Assembly (NCBI GenBank): GCA_021778415.1
Contig: JAJYCL010000005.1
Span: forward strand, 1-64,000
Length of the DNA stretch: 64,000 nucleotides
From: a bacterium
GTDB lineage: Bacteria; Vulcanimicrobiota; Vulcanimicrobiia; Vulcanimicrobiales; Vulcanimicrobiaceae
Direction of reading: 5' to 3'
The translations under genes and the position numbers were made by a program. Positions 45,940 through 55,310 of this stretch are shown here, one piece after another. Each line of letters opens with the position of its first letter. Position 1 is the stretch's first letter. Under the pieces are notes generated by a model. It was given only the letters and a program-made list of their open reading frames with translations, had not been told where the DNA came from and did no database searches.

Positions 45940-46172
45940 GGGCGGAGTTCTTTGCGTTGATCGCCGACGTATTGCTCGTCGATGCGTCGGAAATCACGGC
46001 CGATTCCACATTCGAAACAGTGGAGCATTGGGATTCCGAGCGCGAGATCGAGTTGGCATTAATGCTTGAGGTGGAGTTCGGCGTGTCTCTCGATGCCGTT
46101 GATATGTCGCGCCTACGATCGGTGCGGGCACTCTATGAGGTTCTTGAAAAGCACGGGGTTCGGATTCCATGA
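45936..46172 (+). CDS. acyl carrier protein-like
   Basis: The 78-residue acidic helical protein has the ACP layout: helix I (RAEFFALIADVLLVD), then WDSEREIELALMLEVEFGVSL, where Asp33-Ser34 is the expected phosphopantetheine site at the start of helix II, and helix III/IV (LRSVRALYEVLEKHG). The DSE rather than DSL context is unusual, but the fold pattern is clear. It is coupled by ATGA overlaps to the ABM gene before and the WcbI gene after, so it probably carries an acyl group used by the latter. Confidence 0.82.
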   Translation: MRAEFFALIADVLLVDASEITADSTFETVEHWDSEREIELALMLEVEFGVSLDAVDMSRLRSVRALYEVLEKHGVRIP

Positions 46173-47044
46173 GCATGGATGCGCGCGCCGATATTATCAT
46201 CTATGGAAGTTGTCACGCCCAGTTTTTGTGCCACTTGTTGCGCGAGACACCATCGCTGAACCGTCATTTTTCTTTCCATTTGGTTACGAACAATGTTGAG
46301 CCTGGGACACCGCTCTCCACGGTTCCCGATGCTGCCCGCCGAGCGGTTCTCGTTTGGGAGCAATACGATCAACGTCCTAGGGTGGCATTACGAGAAGAAT
46401 TATTGCGGGTCATTCCGCACCATTGCCTCGTGGTGAAATTTCCGGCGGTTGGAATGAACGCCTTTTGGCCGTTGCGCGTCAAAGACCCGCGCAATGCTCC
46501 CGAGCCGGGGTTTGCCTGGGGGCGATTCCCGCTTGGGGATCGTATTGCGCTGCGCGTTGCAAAACTCGGCTTATCACCTGCGGATTCGTATGAGCGGTAT
46601 CTCGAAGAGTCCAACGCGGCCATGCCCGATGTGCGTCACTTGCTTGATTTGGAACGCAGTGTGTTTGCAACACGCGATGCAGCTTGCGATATCGCAATGA
46701 GCGATGTCGTTTTTTCGCGTTTGCGCGATACCCATCAATTTTGGACCCACGGACATCTCGCCATCTCGTTGATGTCAACGCTGCTTCTTCGGCTGTTAGA
46801 GAGAAGTGCAGCGATTTTCGGGAAGATTGATGATGTGACACGGGCCGAACTTGCCATGCTTTTTGCGCGCTATCCGGGACAGGGAGAGATGCAATTACCC
46901 ATACACCCTGCGGTCATCGATCAACTCGGATTAACGTTTGTGGATAAACATTCCCGTTATCGCTGGTTTGGAAATGAGTGGACGTTCGAAACGTATATGA
47001 CACGTTACATTCACTTCGATCGAAGTTGGTCGGCCCTCGCGTAA
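46169..47044 (+). CDS. WcbI-like putative polysaccharide acyl/acetyltransferase
   Basis: The 291-residue protein starts with IIIYGSCHAQFLCHLLRE (about 9-26), which corresponds to the GNCQ-type loop of WcbI, a CoA-binding enzyme of capsule biosynthesis. It also has an LVVKFPAVGMNAFWPL segment and a C-terminal YPGQGEMQLPIHPAVIDQLGL. The family is suspected to acylate or acetylate surface polysaccharide. It is the last gene of the ABM-ACP-WcbI chain. Pairing with a dedicated ACP suggests the donor is acyl-ACP rather than acetyl-CoA; that is inference. No polysaccharide gene cluster is adjacent. Confidence 0.75.
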   Translation: MSMDARADIIIYGSCHAQFLCHLLRETPSLNRHFSFHLVTNNVEPGTPLSTVPDAARRAVLVWEQYDQRPRVALREELLRVIPHHCLVVKFPAVGMNAFWPLRVKDPRNAPEPGFAWGRFPLGDRIALRVAKLGLSPADSYERYLEESNAAMPDVRHLLDLERSVFATRDAACDIAMSDVVFSRLRDTHQFWTHGHLAISLMSTLLLRLLERSAAIFGKIDDVTRAELAMLFARYPGQGEMQLPIHPAVIDQLGLTFVDKHSRYRWFGNEWTFETYMTRYIHFDRSWSALA

Positions 47045-47123
47045 TCTCGCGATGGGACGAAGCGCTATGAACGGGGATCCAGCAGGACGAGCGTCATGCT
47101 GAATCCCCGCGCGAGCGGCGACG

Positions 47124-49349
47124 CTAGTAGGAGCCGATGTCTTGCGTGAACGTCCCGCAAGTAGGCGTTGCCGGTGCACTTCCCGACGGAGTATACGGTG
47201 CAGCCGTTGGAACCGGATTGATACGAACGTTGATCGTGCCAGGGGGAATCATAACGTAGCCACTTTGCCAACTGAATCCGTCATCGTAGCTTAGGGCGTA
47301 GGAGTAGGTGCCGTCCGCAAACGAGTGTAGCGCGCGCGCGTAGTAATTCGAGATCGGCGAACCAAAGACACCGTTTTGCAGTAATGGTGGAGTGGATTCA
47401 AGCGGATGGGTGCCAGATGAAAAGGCCGATCCGTAGTTTAATTCCAAGACCATCGCTTTCCAAAGAGCAAAAGCATCTTGGGTTCCAAAGGCTAAACCCG
47501 TTCGGGCGGAATTCGTTCCCTCAACATAGGCAAGCCCAAATGGCGCTTGAAACACGATATCGTATTCGCACGCCCCATTCGCCGGATTTGGAGCTGGGAC
47601 TGTCGCATTGGTGAATACTACTGCTGGGATCTTGAACGGATTGACCGGAAGATTCGTGCTCGTAGGTTTCGCCGGGGAGCCACAGGCGGTAGCTGTACCA
47701 ATATCGGTGGCAATGAAGTTTGCGGCATTATCAGAAGTGATACAGAAATAATCGCCGTCTCCATTCGTTCCAGGAATTTGCGAAGTATAGACTTCGCCGT
47801 TCGTTGCGTAGGCATTAAGTAAGCAACCGATAATGCCGAATTGAGTCCAGGCCGGCGTTGAACTATTGCACCCGGATGGCGCCTTCACCGAGGGATCGGC
47901 GAAATAGTTTTGGTCAAACGAACTAGTTGCTTGGCTCGCGCCGAGTGGGCTCAGTGCCCGGAAATTGACGGACGCCTGGCCCGGTGCCCACGCCGCATTT
48001 GTTACTAGTGATCCGTAGGTGCCGGTCGGATCGTTGATGATCGTTTGGAACGCGGCGGCAAAGCCGCATTGAGTAAATCCTACGATGCTTCCAGCTGTTG
48101 GAATGGGACTTGGGGGCGAGGTGGGCATTGGGGAGGAGCATGCGGCGACCGTAGACGCCGGAAGCGGCGTCGCCGTCGTACTGGCAACTAATTGCAGTTC
48201 GATAGGCAAGCCGAGAAAATCAACCTGCGTGGTATCAATGACGGGTCTGGCACTGGGCCCGGTCTGCGTGCCGAACTCTACTTTATCATACAAGTAGGGC
48301 TCGATATCCGATGGGGGTTGGCTACCACCGATTGGATTTGGAATCGTTGACGACTTCGGTTTGTTGACGTACACAAGATAGATGCGGCCAAAATAGCCCG
48401 TCGGGATGACGAGCGGATTGTTCGCAACTCCCGAGTTTAACGTCGATGAATAGCATGAGGCCGGAAGCGGAATTGCCGAATTGCCATTGGTAAAGTTTCC
48501 GTGGGCATCCATCCACGCTCCGTTGGGATAGAGGCCTGGGGGGCCACCAAGTGCTTGCGTGGATCCTTGATAGACGTAGACCAAAAGCATGGAACCGCCG
48601 GGGAGATTCGAGCTGTCCGTGATGTTGACCGTGTCGCCGTTACTCGGTGAAATGCCCTCCGTCGTACAGGCCACACCTGGGCCGCTTGGCGTGGGTGATG
48701 CATTCGGGGTTGCGGTCGGAACCACTTGGCTTGCAACGACGAGCGCATAAATATATTGTTGCCCGGCTGTAAATGAATCGCTGGTGTTGATGCCGGGAAA
48801 TGATATCGTTTGCCCGCTGACGACACCCGGCCCAAGGACCGGGATCCAGCCGGAAGCGCTCTGCGTCGGATCATAAAATAAAACATAGGTCGATGAGCCC
48901 GGTGGCAGCGTGATGCCGCTCGGAAGCGTGTACGTGAAGCTCGGGGTCGATCCGGTTGTGAAATTTGCCGCGGGCGTCAGCATGAGGTAGACGAGATCGG
49001 TGATCGATGTCCCCAGCGTACTTGGGATGCGAGGCAGACCTACCTTGCCATGCGAGATCGCTGAACCAACCGGCCGCGCGAACGACGGGGCGGGCACTCC
49101 GCTCGGAAGCCCCAATTGAAGCACCGCATTTCCGGTCGTTGCATTCCCCGAGGTAATCGCCGGCTCAAGAAATGATAGCGTGTACCCGCCGCCGTGAAGG
49201 ACGATCATTGTTGGCGACGGCCCAATGGGAATCGATGTTGGCGAAGAGGTCGGCGAGACCGACGGCGTCGTCAGACCGCCGCCGCCCGCGGAACATCCGG
49301 CGATAATGAAGGCGATGACCGCAAAAAACGGGACGACGGCGCGATTCAT
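47124..49349 (-). CDS. lipoprotein with GH64/thaumatin-like (beta-1,3-glucanase-type) domain
   Basis: ATG 49349 opens a lipoprotein signal ending IAGC, then a Ser/Thr/Pro spacer. Residues about 60-225 are the module also seen in the lipoprotein at 42294 (FTYTLPSGITLPPGSSTYVL, YDPTQSASGWIPVLGP, AGQQYIYALV). The rest resembles GH64-TLP proteins: GRIYLVYVNKP, then IDTTQVDFLGLPIELQL, ALWKAMVLELNYG and NYYARALHSFADGTYSYALSYDD near the end. GH64 enzymes cleave beta-1,3-glucan. The catalytic Glu/Asp pair could not be placed with confidence, so binding without cleavage remains possible. Confidence 0.75.
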   Translation of the reverse strand: MNRAVVPFFAVIAFIIAGCSAGGGGLTTPSVSPTSSPTSIPIGPSPTMIVLHGGGYTLSFLEPAITSGNATTGNAVLQLGLPSGVPAPSFARPVGSAISHGKVGLPRIPSTLGTSITDLVYLMLTPAANFTTGSTPSFTYTLPSGITLPPGSSTYVLFYDPTQSASGWIPVLGPGVVSGQTISFPGINTSDSFTAGQQYIYALVVASQVVPTATPNASPTPSGPGVACTTEGISPSNGDTVNITDSSNLPGGSMLLVYVYQGSTQALGGPPGLYPNGAWMDAHGNFTNGNSAIPLPASCYSSTLNSGVANNPLVIPTGYFGRIYLVYVNKPKSSTIPNPIGGSQPPSDIEPYLYDKVEFGTQTGPSARPVIDTTQVDFLGLPIELQLVASTTATPLPASTVAACSSPMPTSPPSPIPTAGSIVGFTQCGFAAAFQTIINDPTGTYGSLVTNAAWAPGQASVNFRALSPLGASQATSSFDQNYFADPSVKAPSGCNSSTPAWTQFGIIGCLLNAYATNGEVYTSQIPGTNGDGDYFCITSDNAANFIATDIGTATACGSPAKPTSTNLPVNPFKIPAVVFTNATVPAPNPANGACEYDIVFQAPFGLAYVEGTNSARTGLAFGTQDAFALWKAMVLELNYGSAFSSGTHPLESTPPLLQNGVFGSPISNYYARALHSFADGTYSYALSYDDGFSWQSGYVMIPPGTINVRINPVPTAAPYTPSGSAPATPTCGTFTQDIGSY

Positions 49350-49483
49350 GCTATTTCGACCTCTCATGCGTTATGCGACGCTCTGTGTTGTGCAAAATCA
49401 GTAGTGCCGGGTTTTATGTTTCTCGCCATTTGGCCCCTGGTTCTAAGGTTCAACGACCGACCTGTTATCGCGAGGGTCGTTCC

Positions 49484-51265
49484 CTACCTGAATAAGCCGA
49501 GTATCGACTGCTCGTTGAGATTGGATTGCGAAAGCACCGATGTCCCGACTTGGATGAGGACTTGCAAGCGTGTGAATTGCGTTGTTGCTTGTCCGACGTT
49601 CAGGTCGCGAATTTGCGATTCGGCGGCTTGCAGATTCACTGCCGCGATCTGATCGTTTTGCGCATCCTCATTTAGGCGAACGATGACAGCGCCAAGCTGC
49701 GCGCGTTGCGTGAGCAAATTCTGTAGCGCAATATCGATCTGACCGATGGCATCCTCAGCACCAAGAGAAGCGTTACCGGCCGATGAAATCGCCAGATTGA
49801 TATTTGAAACTCGGAGCGTTTGCGTATTGGTCGCCGCAAGTCCCACTTGAATGACGTCCCCTTCGTTTGCCCCGGATTGCAAATTCAACGCTGCGTTACT
49901 GGAGTTTGTTAGAGCGGCTACGTTTTGGCTGACCTTGATATAGGCAGTCGTCCCAACGTCGAGCGCCCCAAAATTGCCCGTTGTAATGCTCAGATTTTCG
50001 AAATCGTTATTTGTAGAACTCGACCCGAACAACGTCGAATCGACGGATATCGCGCCGGTCGCACTGTTGATGAACGTCTCTTGAACCGCAATCGACGCTC
50101 CGGTGTTGATGACGTGCAATTGGACCGAACCGTCGAGGGTGGAATAGGTGCCTCCCGCAGTTGCCGCATACGTACTCACCGAACCGATGGTGGTGTTGAA
50201 GTTTGCATTCGCAGCTGAAACGCCGGCGACGAGGAAGTTAGGATTGATCGCCGCGCCCCCGCCCGAACCTGGCGGTGTCGACACCAAATTGAGGCCGACA
50301 TTCGTGAACTGACTATTCCCACCGGTCTGAATGTTGTTGAATGCGAGCGTCACCGTACCGGCCGCGTTGGCCACAAAGGTGTTGGTCGTGATCGCCGTAT
50401 ACGAGTTAGTGAGAAACAATCCGGCACCCGATGTGATATCGGTTCCGTTAGCAACCACCTGAACATGCGCGGATCCCGGCGCGGTAGACGCGGCCGCGTA
50501 GCTGACCGAATAGGTCGCTCCGGCAATAAGGCCGGTAACGGTCGTCTGGGCGCTGGCCCCTGCGGTAAATCCCCCGAGCGCCTGCGAGCCTGCTGGGACG
50601 ATCGGGTCGACTCCGTCGTTCCCGTTGATCAAAACGAAACCGCCCGCGAGGGTCCAGCTGGGGATGGCAGGTGCCAGGATCGCGCTATTCAGGGCAATCG
50701 GTGGGTTCGTGAAACTGCCGTTTGACACGACTGCCGAGCCGGGCGACGACCCGGCACCGGCTATGGCACCGCCGCCACCCGAAAGGGCGGTATTTGCCGT
50801 GACCGTAGCAGCCGCGTTCTGCTCGGCTTGAAAGCCCGCGTGGCTTCCATCGAGCAACGACTGCCCGTTAAAATTCGTGTTCTGCGAAATGCGATTGATC
50901 TCAAGGAGAAGCTGAGAGACTTCGGCTTGTAGGTTCTTTCGGTCGCCCAGCGACACGAGATCCGATGACGCTTCGATCGCGAGGGTGCGAATGCGCTGTA
51001 AAATATCGGTTGCTGTTTGCAACGCACCATCGGCTACTTGAGTCGCGTTATTTGCTGCTTGGACATTTTGTACGGCTTGCGAGAATCCGGAAACCTGGGT
51101 TTGCAGGTTGGTCGCAATCGCCAATCCCGAAGGATCGTCGGCGGCATTATTGATGCGCAACCCGGAAGAAAGCTGCGCCGTAATGTGTTGCAACGATGAT
51201 TGGTTCTGGTTGAGGTTATAGAGAACCCCATTGGCCAGTAAATTGTTCGCAAGGCTGATGGCCAT
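49484..51265 (-). CDS. fliC: flagellin
   Basis: The 593-residue protein has the conserved flagellin N-terminal D0/D1 region (residues 1-140: LSSGLRINNAADDPSGLAIA, ATDILQRIRTLAIEASSD, LLLEINRISQNTNFNG) and C-terminal D1/D0 (about 505-593: IGQIDIALQNLLTQRAQLGAV, AAESQIRDLNVGQATTQFTRLQVLIQVGTSVLSQSN). The long middle (about 145-500) is Ala/Gly/Thr/Asn-rich, surface exposed and variable. GGAGGAG lies five bases before ATG. A sigma-28-type promoter is upstream. No other flagellar gene is in the window. Confidence 0.95.
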   Translation of the reverse strand: MAISLANNLLANGVLYNLNQNQSSLQHITAQLSSGLRINNAADDPSGLAIATNLQTQVSGFSQAVQNVQAANNATQVADGALQTATDILQRIRTLAIEASSDLVSLGDRKNLQAEVSQLLLEINRISQNTNFNGQSLLDGSHAGFQAEQNAAATVTANTALSGGGGAIAGAGSSPGSAVVSNGSFTNPPIALNSAILAPAIPSWTLAGGFVLINGNDGVDPIVPAGSQALGGFTAGASAQTTVTGLIAGATYSVSYAAASTAPGSAHVQVVANGTDITSGAGLFLTNSYTAITTNTFVANAAGTVTLAFNNIQTGGNSQFTNVGLNLVSTPPGSGGGAAINPNFLVAGVSAANANFNTTIGSVSTYAATAGGTYSTLDGSVQLHVINTGASIAVQETFINSATGAISVDSTLFGSSSTNNDFENLSITTGNFGALDVGTTAYIKVSQNVAALTNSSNAALNLQSGANEGDVIQVGLAATNTQTLRVSNINLAISSAGNASLGAEDAIGQIDIALQNLLTQRAQLGAVIVRLNEDAQNDQIAAVNLQAAESQIRDLNVGQATTQFTRLQVLIQVGTSVLSQSNLNEQSILGLFR

Positions 51266-51337
51266 GTGCGCTCCTCCGTGATTGCGAACTGATCAGGCCC
51301 GCGACAAATCCAGGTACCATCCATGTACCTGTACCTG

Positions 51338-51364
51338 ATATCGGAGAATGGTCTCGAAATTTTA
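51338..51364 (-). promoter_or_regulatory. sigma-28 (FliA) promoter of flagellin
   Basis: On the minus strand TAAA (51364-51361), a 15-base spacer and TCCGATAT (51345-51338) match the FliA consensus TAAA-N15-GCCGATAA at all four -35 bases and six of eight -10 bases with exact spacing. It gives a leader of about 65 bases to the flagellin start. Confidence 0.8.
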
Positions 51365-51424
51365 GCGCGAAGGAATATCCTTCAAGATAGAATTGCTGTT
51401 TTTGCTGCTTATGCGAGGTTAACC

Positions 51425-52897
51425 ATGCAAGCGATCGTGTGCGTCAAGCGTTTCGTCGTATTTCCCCTCCTGGCAGTGGCATTTGCGGCGCTACTGATCC
51501 CGCACGTTGCAATGGCACAGGGGCATGCTAACGATGCGTGCACAAGCGATACCGCCACGCCGAAAGCCGTGATCGCCTCATGCACTGCCGATATTCAAAG
51601 TGGAAGTCTGTCCGGCGTAAGCCTTGCCGTGGCCTATAATAACCGCGGCATCGCGTACCGCGACACCGGCAAACCGGCCCTCGCCGTCGCCGATTACAAC
51701 GAAGCCATCCGCCTTAATCCAAGCGACGTCGACGCCTACGTGAATCGCGGTGTCGCGCGGTTCGATCTCCGGCAATACGCTCAATCGCTTAGCGACATGA
51801 ATTATGCGCTTGTGCTCCAACCCAATAAAAAAGAGGCCTACTACAATCGAGGCCTCGTCTACCTGGGCACCGATAAAATTCCCCAAGCACTTGCGGATTT
51901 TACGAAAGCCATCGAACTTGATAGCGCCTACGAGCAGGCATTTGCTAATCGGGGATTTGCATATTATCTGGATGACCGCTATCCCGAGGCGCTTGCCGAT
52001 TTGAATCACGCGCTCGCACTCAATGATCGCGACGCCTATTCCTATGAAAATCGGGCCGAAGTGTATTATGAGCAAGGAAAATTTGCGCAGTCCCTGAGTG
52101 ATTTCAACCGTTCAATTTCGCTTAATCCCCACAGCCCATTCGCCTATCTGGGGCGCGGGCGTTTGCACAACACAACCGAGAAATATATTTTAGCGTTAAG
52201 TGATTTGACCCATGCGTTGGAGCTGGAGCCCCAAATGCGTTCAGCGCTCGTATGGCGAGCTGGAAGTTACGAGGGCTTGGGGCGTTCAAAGTTGGCGATT
52301 ATCGATTTCAACTCTGCAATCAAACTTGACGCAAAAGTGGCGAGCACCTACACTTCTCGCGGAGTTGCCTTTGCAATGGTAGGGAACCGCTCTGCTGCTT
52401 TGACGGATTTTTCTCGCGCGATCCACCTTGATTCGAAGAAGTCGTATTTCTTCATGAATCGTGGGGCTTTCTATTTTGAAACCGCGCAGTATGCACTCGC
52501 GGCCGCCGATCTCGCGCATGCAATCGCGCTGAAAACGTCATCGCTGTATCCTGTCTTATGGCTTCATTTAGCTCGAGCCCATGCGCACACGGGTGATGCG
52601 GCTGAATTTTCTGCTAATAGCGCGAAGAATGATGTCAAACGTTGGCCAGGTCCGGTTATCGCGATGTTTAGCGGAAAATTAACGCCGGCGCAGGTGCTCA
52701 CCGCTTCAAAGACGCTGCCCGGGACGCCGGGTTTGCCCAACCACAACACCTGCGAAGCTCATTTCTACATCGGCGAATGGTATGCACTGCATAAAAATAG
52801 CGTGCTTGCAAAATCTCATCTACGACAGGCCATGACGACCTGCCCCTACACCTATATTGAATATTCCGGTGCAAAAGCTGAGTTGGGTCGCATGTAG
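51425..52897 (+). CDS. exported TPR-repeat protein
   Basis: ATG 51425 opens a signal peptide (about 1-33). The longer frame from 51323 runs over the sigma-28 promoter and is rejected. The 490 residues contain about nine TPR units of the form AYNNRGIAYRDTGKPALAVADYNEAIRLNP, TYTSRGVAFAMVGN and similar, plus a C-terminal domain with CEAHFYIGEWYALHKNSVLAKSHLRQA. Two Cys near residue 40 and 54 and two near the end may form disulphides. It is a periplasmic scaffold of unknown partner. Its last 46 bases overlap the convergent questin-oxidase-like gene. Confidence 0.85.
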   Translation: MQAIVCVKRFVVFPLLAVAFAALLIPHVAMAQGHANDACTSDTATPKAVIASCTADIQSGSLSGVSLAVAYNNRGIAYRDTGKPALAVADYNEAIRLNPSDVDAYVNRGVARFDLRQYAQSLSDMNYALVLQPNKKEAYYNRGLVYLGTDKIPQALADFTKAIELDSAYEQAFANRGFAYYLDDRYPEALADLNHALALNDRDAYSYENRAEVYYEQGKFAQSLSDFNRSISLNPHSPFAYLGRGRLHNTTEKYILALSDLTHALELEPQMRSALVWRAGSYEGLGRSKLAIIDFNSAIKLDAKVASTYTSRGVAFAMVGNRSAALTDFSRAIHLDSKKSYFFMNRGAFYFETAQYALAAADLAHAIALKTSSLYPVLWLHLARAHAHTGDAAEFSANSAKNDVKRWPGPVIAMFSGKLTPAQVLTASKTLPGTPGLPNHNTCEAHFYIGEWYALHKNSVLAKSHLRQAMTTCPYTYIEYSGAKAELGRM

Positions 52898-53838
52898 CGA
52901 TAGGCAGCTACGCGAAAAATTGAATCTTTGTATCGAGCATCGAGTCTCCATGCCGTATAGGTGGCTTTGATGATGTGTTCGTCATCAGCGGATGTGGCCG
53001 CGGCAAGCATCGCACCCCAGTCGGGAGTGGGCTCTCGCCGAATCGAATCGAGTAGAGCGGTGCTGAGTCTGCGTGTTGTTCCCGCGACGAGGATCGCCGC
53101 GGCAAATGCGCACCAAAATGATTTCATCGCGGCATCGAAATCATCAATATACGGTGCGAGGATTCCGACTGCATGCGTTCCGGTCATGACGTGGAGCGCT
53201 GTAAACGAACCAGAGTGTGCAAACGCAGCCGCTGACGCGACGTTGAGCTCGGCAAAATCGTTCGCGCTAGGGATATGCTTGGCTATTTTTGAGAAATCGG
53301 GATGCTCACGTACTAATTGCATACGTGTGCTGATCAAGCCGCGATGTTGAACCGTGATAGTGCTGTTTTCAATATGGGCGAGCGCGTCATCAAGGCTGAC
53401 AATTTTGGCGTCTCGGTCTGGTAAAATCTCGAGATACTCATGGTCCCACGATGCGAGGGCTGCGATGAGGTCCTCGTCGTCATCTCGCTCCAACGCATAC
53501 GCCGTGCGAATTGCGGGATGAAATGCCGCCGCGCCGACGCCGTTCATAAGGCGGCCAAGATGCGATCGTAAGACGTTCTCTCGCCCATCATTCGCAAATC
53601 TTGTCGACCACTGACGTCGAAGCTCGCGCTCAGTTGTATCGGCTGCGCCGAGCGCATGTTTTTCGGCGTATGCCTTTGCCCATGCGTCTACGCGCTCCGC
53701 ACTTGCCCCCATCGCGGCAAGAGCAGAGACGCCCATTGGGAGGTGATCGTAAAGCGTAAGTCCCGACGCCGAGTATGATGCGGAACAAGCGCGATATTGC
53801 CCAAGAATATTTTTAACGGAGTCTGTGCTAAGGTGCAT
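52852..53838 (-). CDS. questin-oxidase-like protein
   Basis: The 328-residue cytoplasmic helical protein fits the questin oxidase-like family: YDHLPMGVSALAAMGASAERVDAWAKAYAEK near 29-59, a HLGRLMNGVGAAAFHPAIRTAYAL segment near 93-116, WDHEYLEI, an LHVMTGTHAV loop and a C-terminal DDEHIIKATYTAW. Fungal members open anthraquinone rings in a Baeyer-Villiger-like reaction; bacterial ones are uncharacterised. It lies between a TPR gene and amt without an evident pathway. Confidence 0.8.
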   Translation of the reverse strand: MHLSTDSVKNILGQYRACSASYSASGLTLYDHLPMGVSALAAMGASAERVDAWAKAYAEKHALGAADTTERELRRQWSTRFANDGRENVLRSHLGRLMNGVGAAAFHPAIRTAYALERDDDEDLIAALASWDHEYLEILPDRDAKIVSLDDALAHIENSTITVQHRGLISTRMQLVREHPDFSKIAKHIPSANDFAELNVASAAAFAHSGSFTALHVMTGTHAVGILAPYIDDFDAAMKSFWCAFAAAILVAGTTRRLSTALLDSIRREPTPDWGAMLAAATSADDEHIIKATYTAWRLDARYKDSIFRVAAYRYMRPNSAFAPEYSI

Positions 53839-53990
53839 ATGCCCTCATTGGTCTTTCTATCATGCCGGCTTGCGCATAGCATAAACCAAGCGGTGCGATG
53901 ATCGTTTCGACGATTCGAGACCTGGAAGCAGGAGCAGGTAGCATTCCGAGAAAACGGCGCGAGAAAGATTGCTTGAGGAGCCTTGTAAAC

Positions 53991-55220
53991 GTGCCTATAA
54001 ACGTTGGAAATACCGCATTTATGTTGATCTGCGCGAGTTTGGTCATGCTGATGACTCCAGGGCTCGCGTTTTTTTACGGCGGCTTGGTCGCTCGCAAAAA
54101 TGTGTTGGCGATTATGATCCAGAGCTTTATGTCGCTTGGTTGGACGACGGTGTTGTGGATCGCATTCGGATATTCCATGTGCTTTGGTCCAACGTGGCAC
54201 GGGATTATCGGTAACCCACTGACGTATGCGTTTTTGCATGGCGTCAATTTGCATACGATGTTTACCGGAAATAATGCCGGCATTCCGCTCATCGTGCATA
54301 TCGCCTATCAAATGATGTTTGCCATTATTACTCCGGCGCTTATTACCGGAGCATTTGCGAATCGCGTGACATTTAAAGCGTATTTCATGTTTCTGACGGC
54401 CTGGTTGATTTTCGTGTATTTCCCGTTCGTGCACATGATTTGGAGTCCAAATGGCATCATGGCGCAATGGGGTGTTTTGGATTTCGCAGGCGGTCTCGTG
54501 GTCCACGCATCAGCGGGCTTCGCCGCGCTCGCATCGGTGCTCTATGTTGGGCGTCGTGCCGTTGTGGAGAATAAACCGCACAACATTCCGTGGATCGCTT
54601 TGGGTACAGGGTTGCTTTGGTTCGGATGGTACGGCTTTAATGCCGGATCCGAATTGCGCGTCGATGCGGTGACGGCATCCGCTTTTTTAAATACCGATAT
54701 CGCTGCATCATTTGCTGCCGTCGCCTGGTTGCTCATCGAGTGGGGGTATGGGCGGCAACCGAAATTCGTCGGGCTCTTAACCGGCGCCGTCGCGGGACTG
54801 GCAACGATTACTCCGGCCGCGGGCTACGTCTCACCGGTCACGGCCGTGATCATCGGCATCGCTGCCGGAATCGTCTGTTATTACGCCGTCGCAATGAAAA
54901 ATCGACTTGGCTGGGATGATGCGTTGGATGTGTGGGGTGTCCACGGGGTTGGCGGATGTTTGGGCGTCGTTTTACTTGGTGTTTTTGCCTCGAAAGCATG
55001 GAACCCGAACGGGGCAAATGGCTTGCTGCACGGCGATCCGTCATTTTTTGTCAAGCAAGTCGTCGCCGTCGTCATTTGTAGCGCCTGGGCGTTTGCGTTC
55101 ACCTACGGCATGTTATGGCTGATCAATCTAGTAACGCCGACGAAAGTGGATCGCGACGCCGAAGAGCGCGGCCTTGATCTTACGCTGCACGGTGAAGAAG
55201 CGTATCCGGTCGGTCTGTAG
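53991..55220 (+). CDS. amt: ammonium transporter Amt
   Basis: GTG 53991 is chosen because the Amt N-terminal helix begins at once (NVGNTAFMLICASLVMLMTPGLAFFYGGLVARKN) and GAGGAG lies 11 bases upstream. An ATG at 53898 would add 31 unrelated residues. The 409-residue protein has about eleven helices with DFAGGLVVHASAGFAAL (pore His168-type region), LLTGAVAGLATITPAAGYV and WGVHGVGGCLGVVLLGVFA (second pore His). It conducts NH3/NH4+ inward. No glnK (PII) gene follows, which is unusual since amtB-glnK pairing is common. Confidence 0.96.
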   Translation: MPINVGNTAFMLICASLVMLMTPGLAFFYGGLVARKNVLAIMIQSFMSLGWTTVLWIAFGYSMCFGPTWHGIIGNPLTYAFLHGVNLHTMFTGNNAGIPLIVHIAYQMMFAIITPALITGAFANRVTFKAYFMFLTAWLIFVYFPFVHMIWSPNGIMAQWGVLDFAGGLVVHASAGFAALASVLYVGRRAVVENKPHNIPWIALGTGLLWFGWYGFNAGSELRVDAVTASAFLNTDIAASFAAVAWLLIEWGYGRQPKFVGLLTGAVAGLATITPAAGYVSPVTAVIIGIAAGIVCYYAVAMKNRLGWDDALDVWGVHGVGGCLGVVLLGVFASKAWNPNGANGLLHGDPSFFVKQVVAVVICSAWAFAFTYGMLWLINLVTPTKVDRDAEERGLDLTLHGEEAYPVGL

Positions 55221-55310
55221 AGTCGGCTCGAACGTAACGGAAGCGTAAGCTTCATCTCGTCTTCCTCACATCGGGATAGTCCTGGAGCAGAATTACCAGG
55301 TGAGGAAATT

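Noticed and set aside
51323-51424. Upstream start of the TPR protein at 51323
   Set aside because: It would translate across the flagellin sigma-28 promoter and put 34 non-signal residues before a clear signal peptide.
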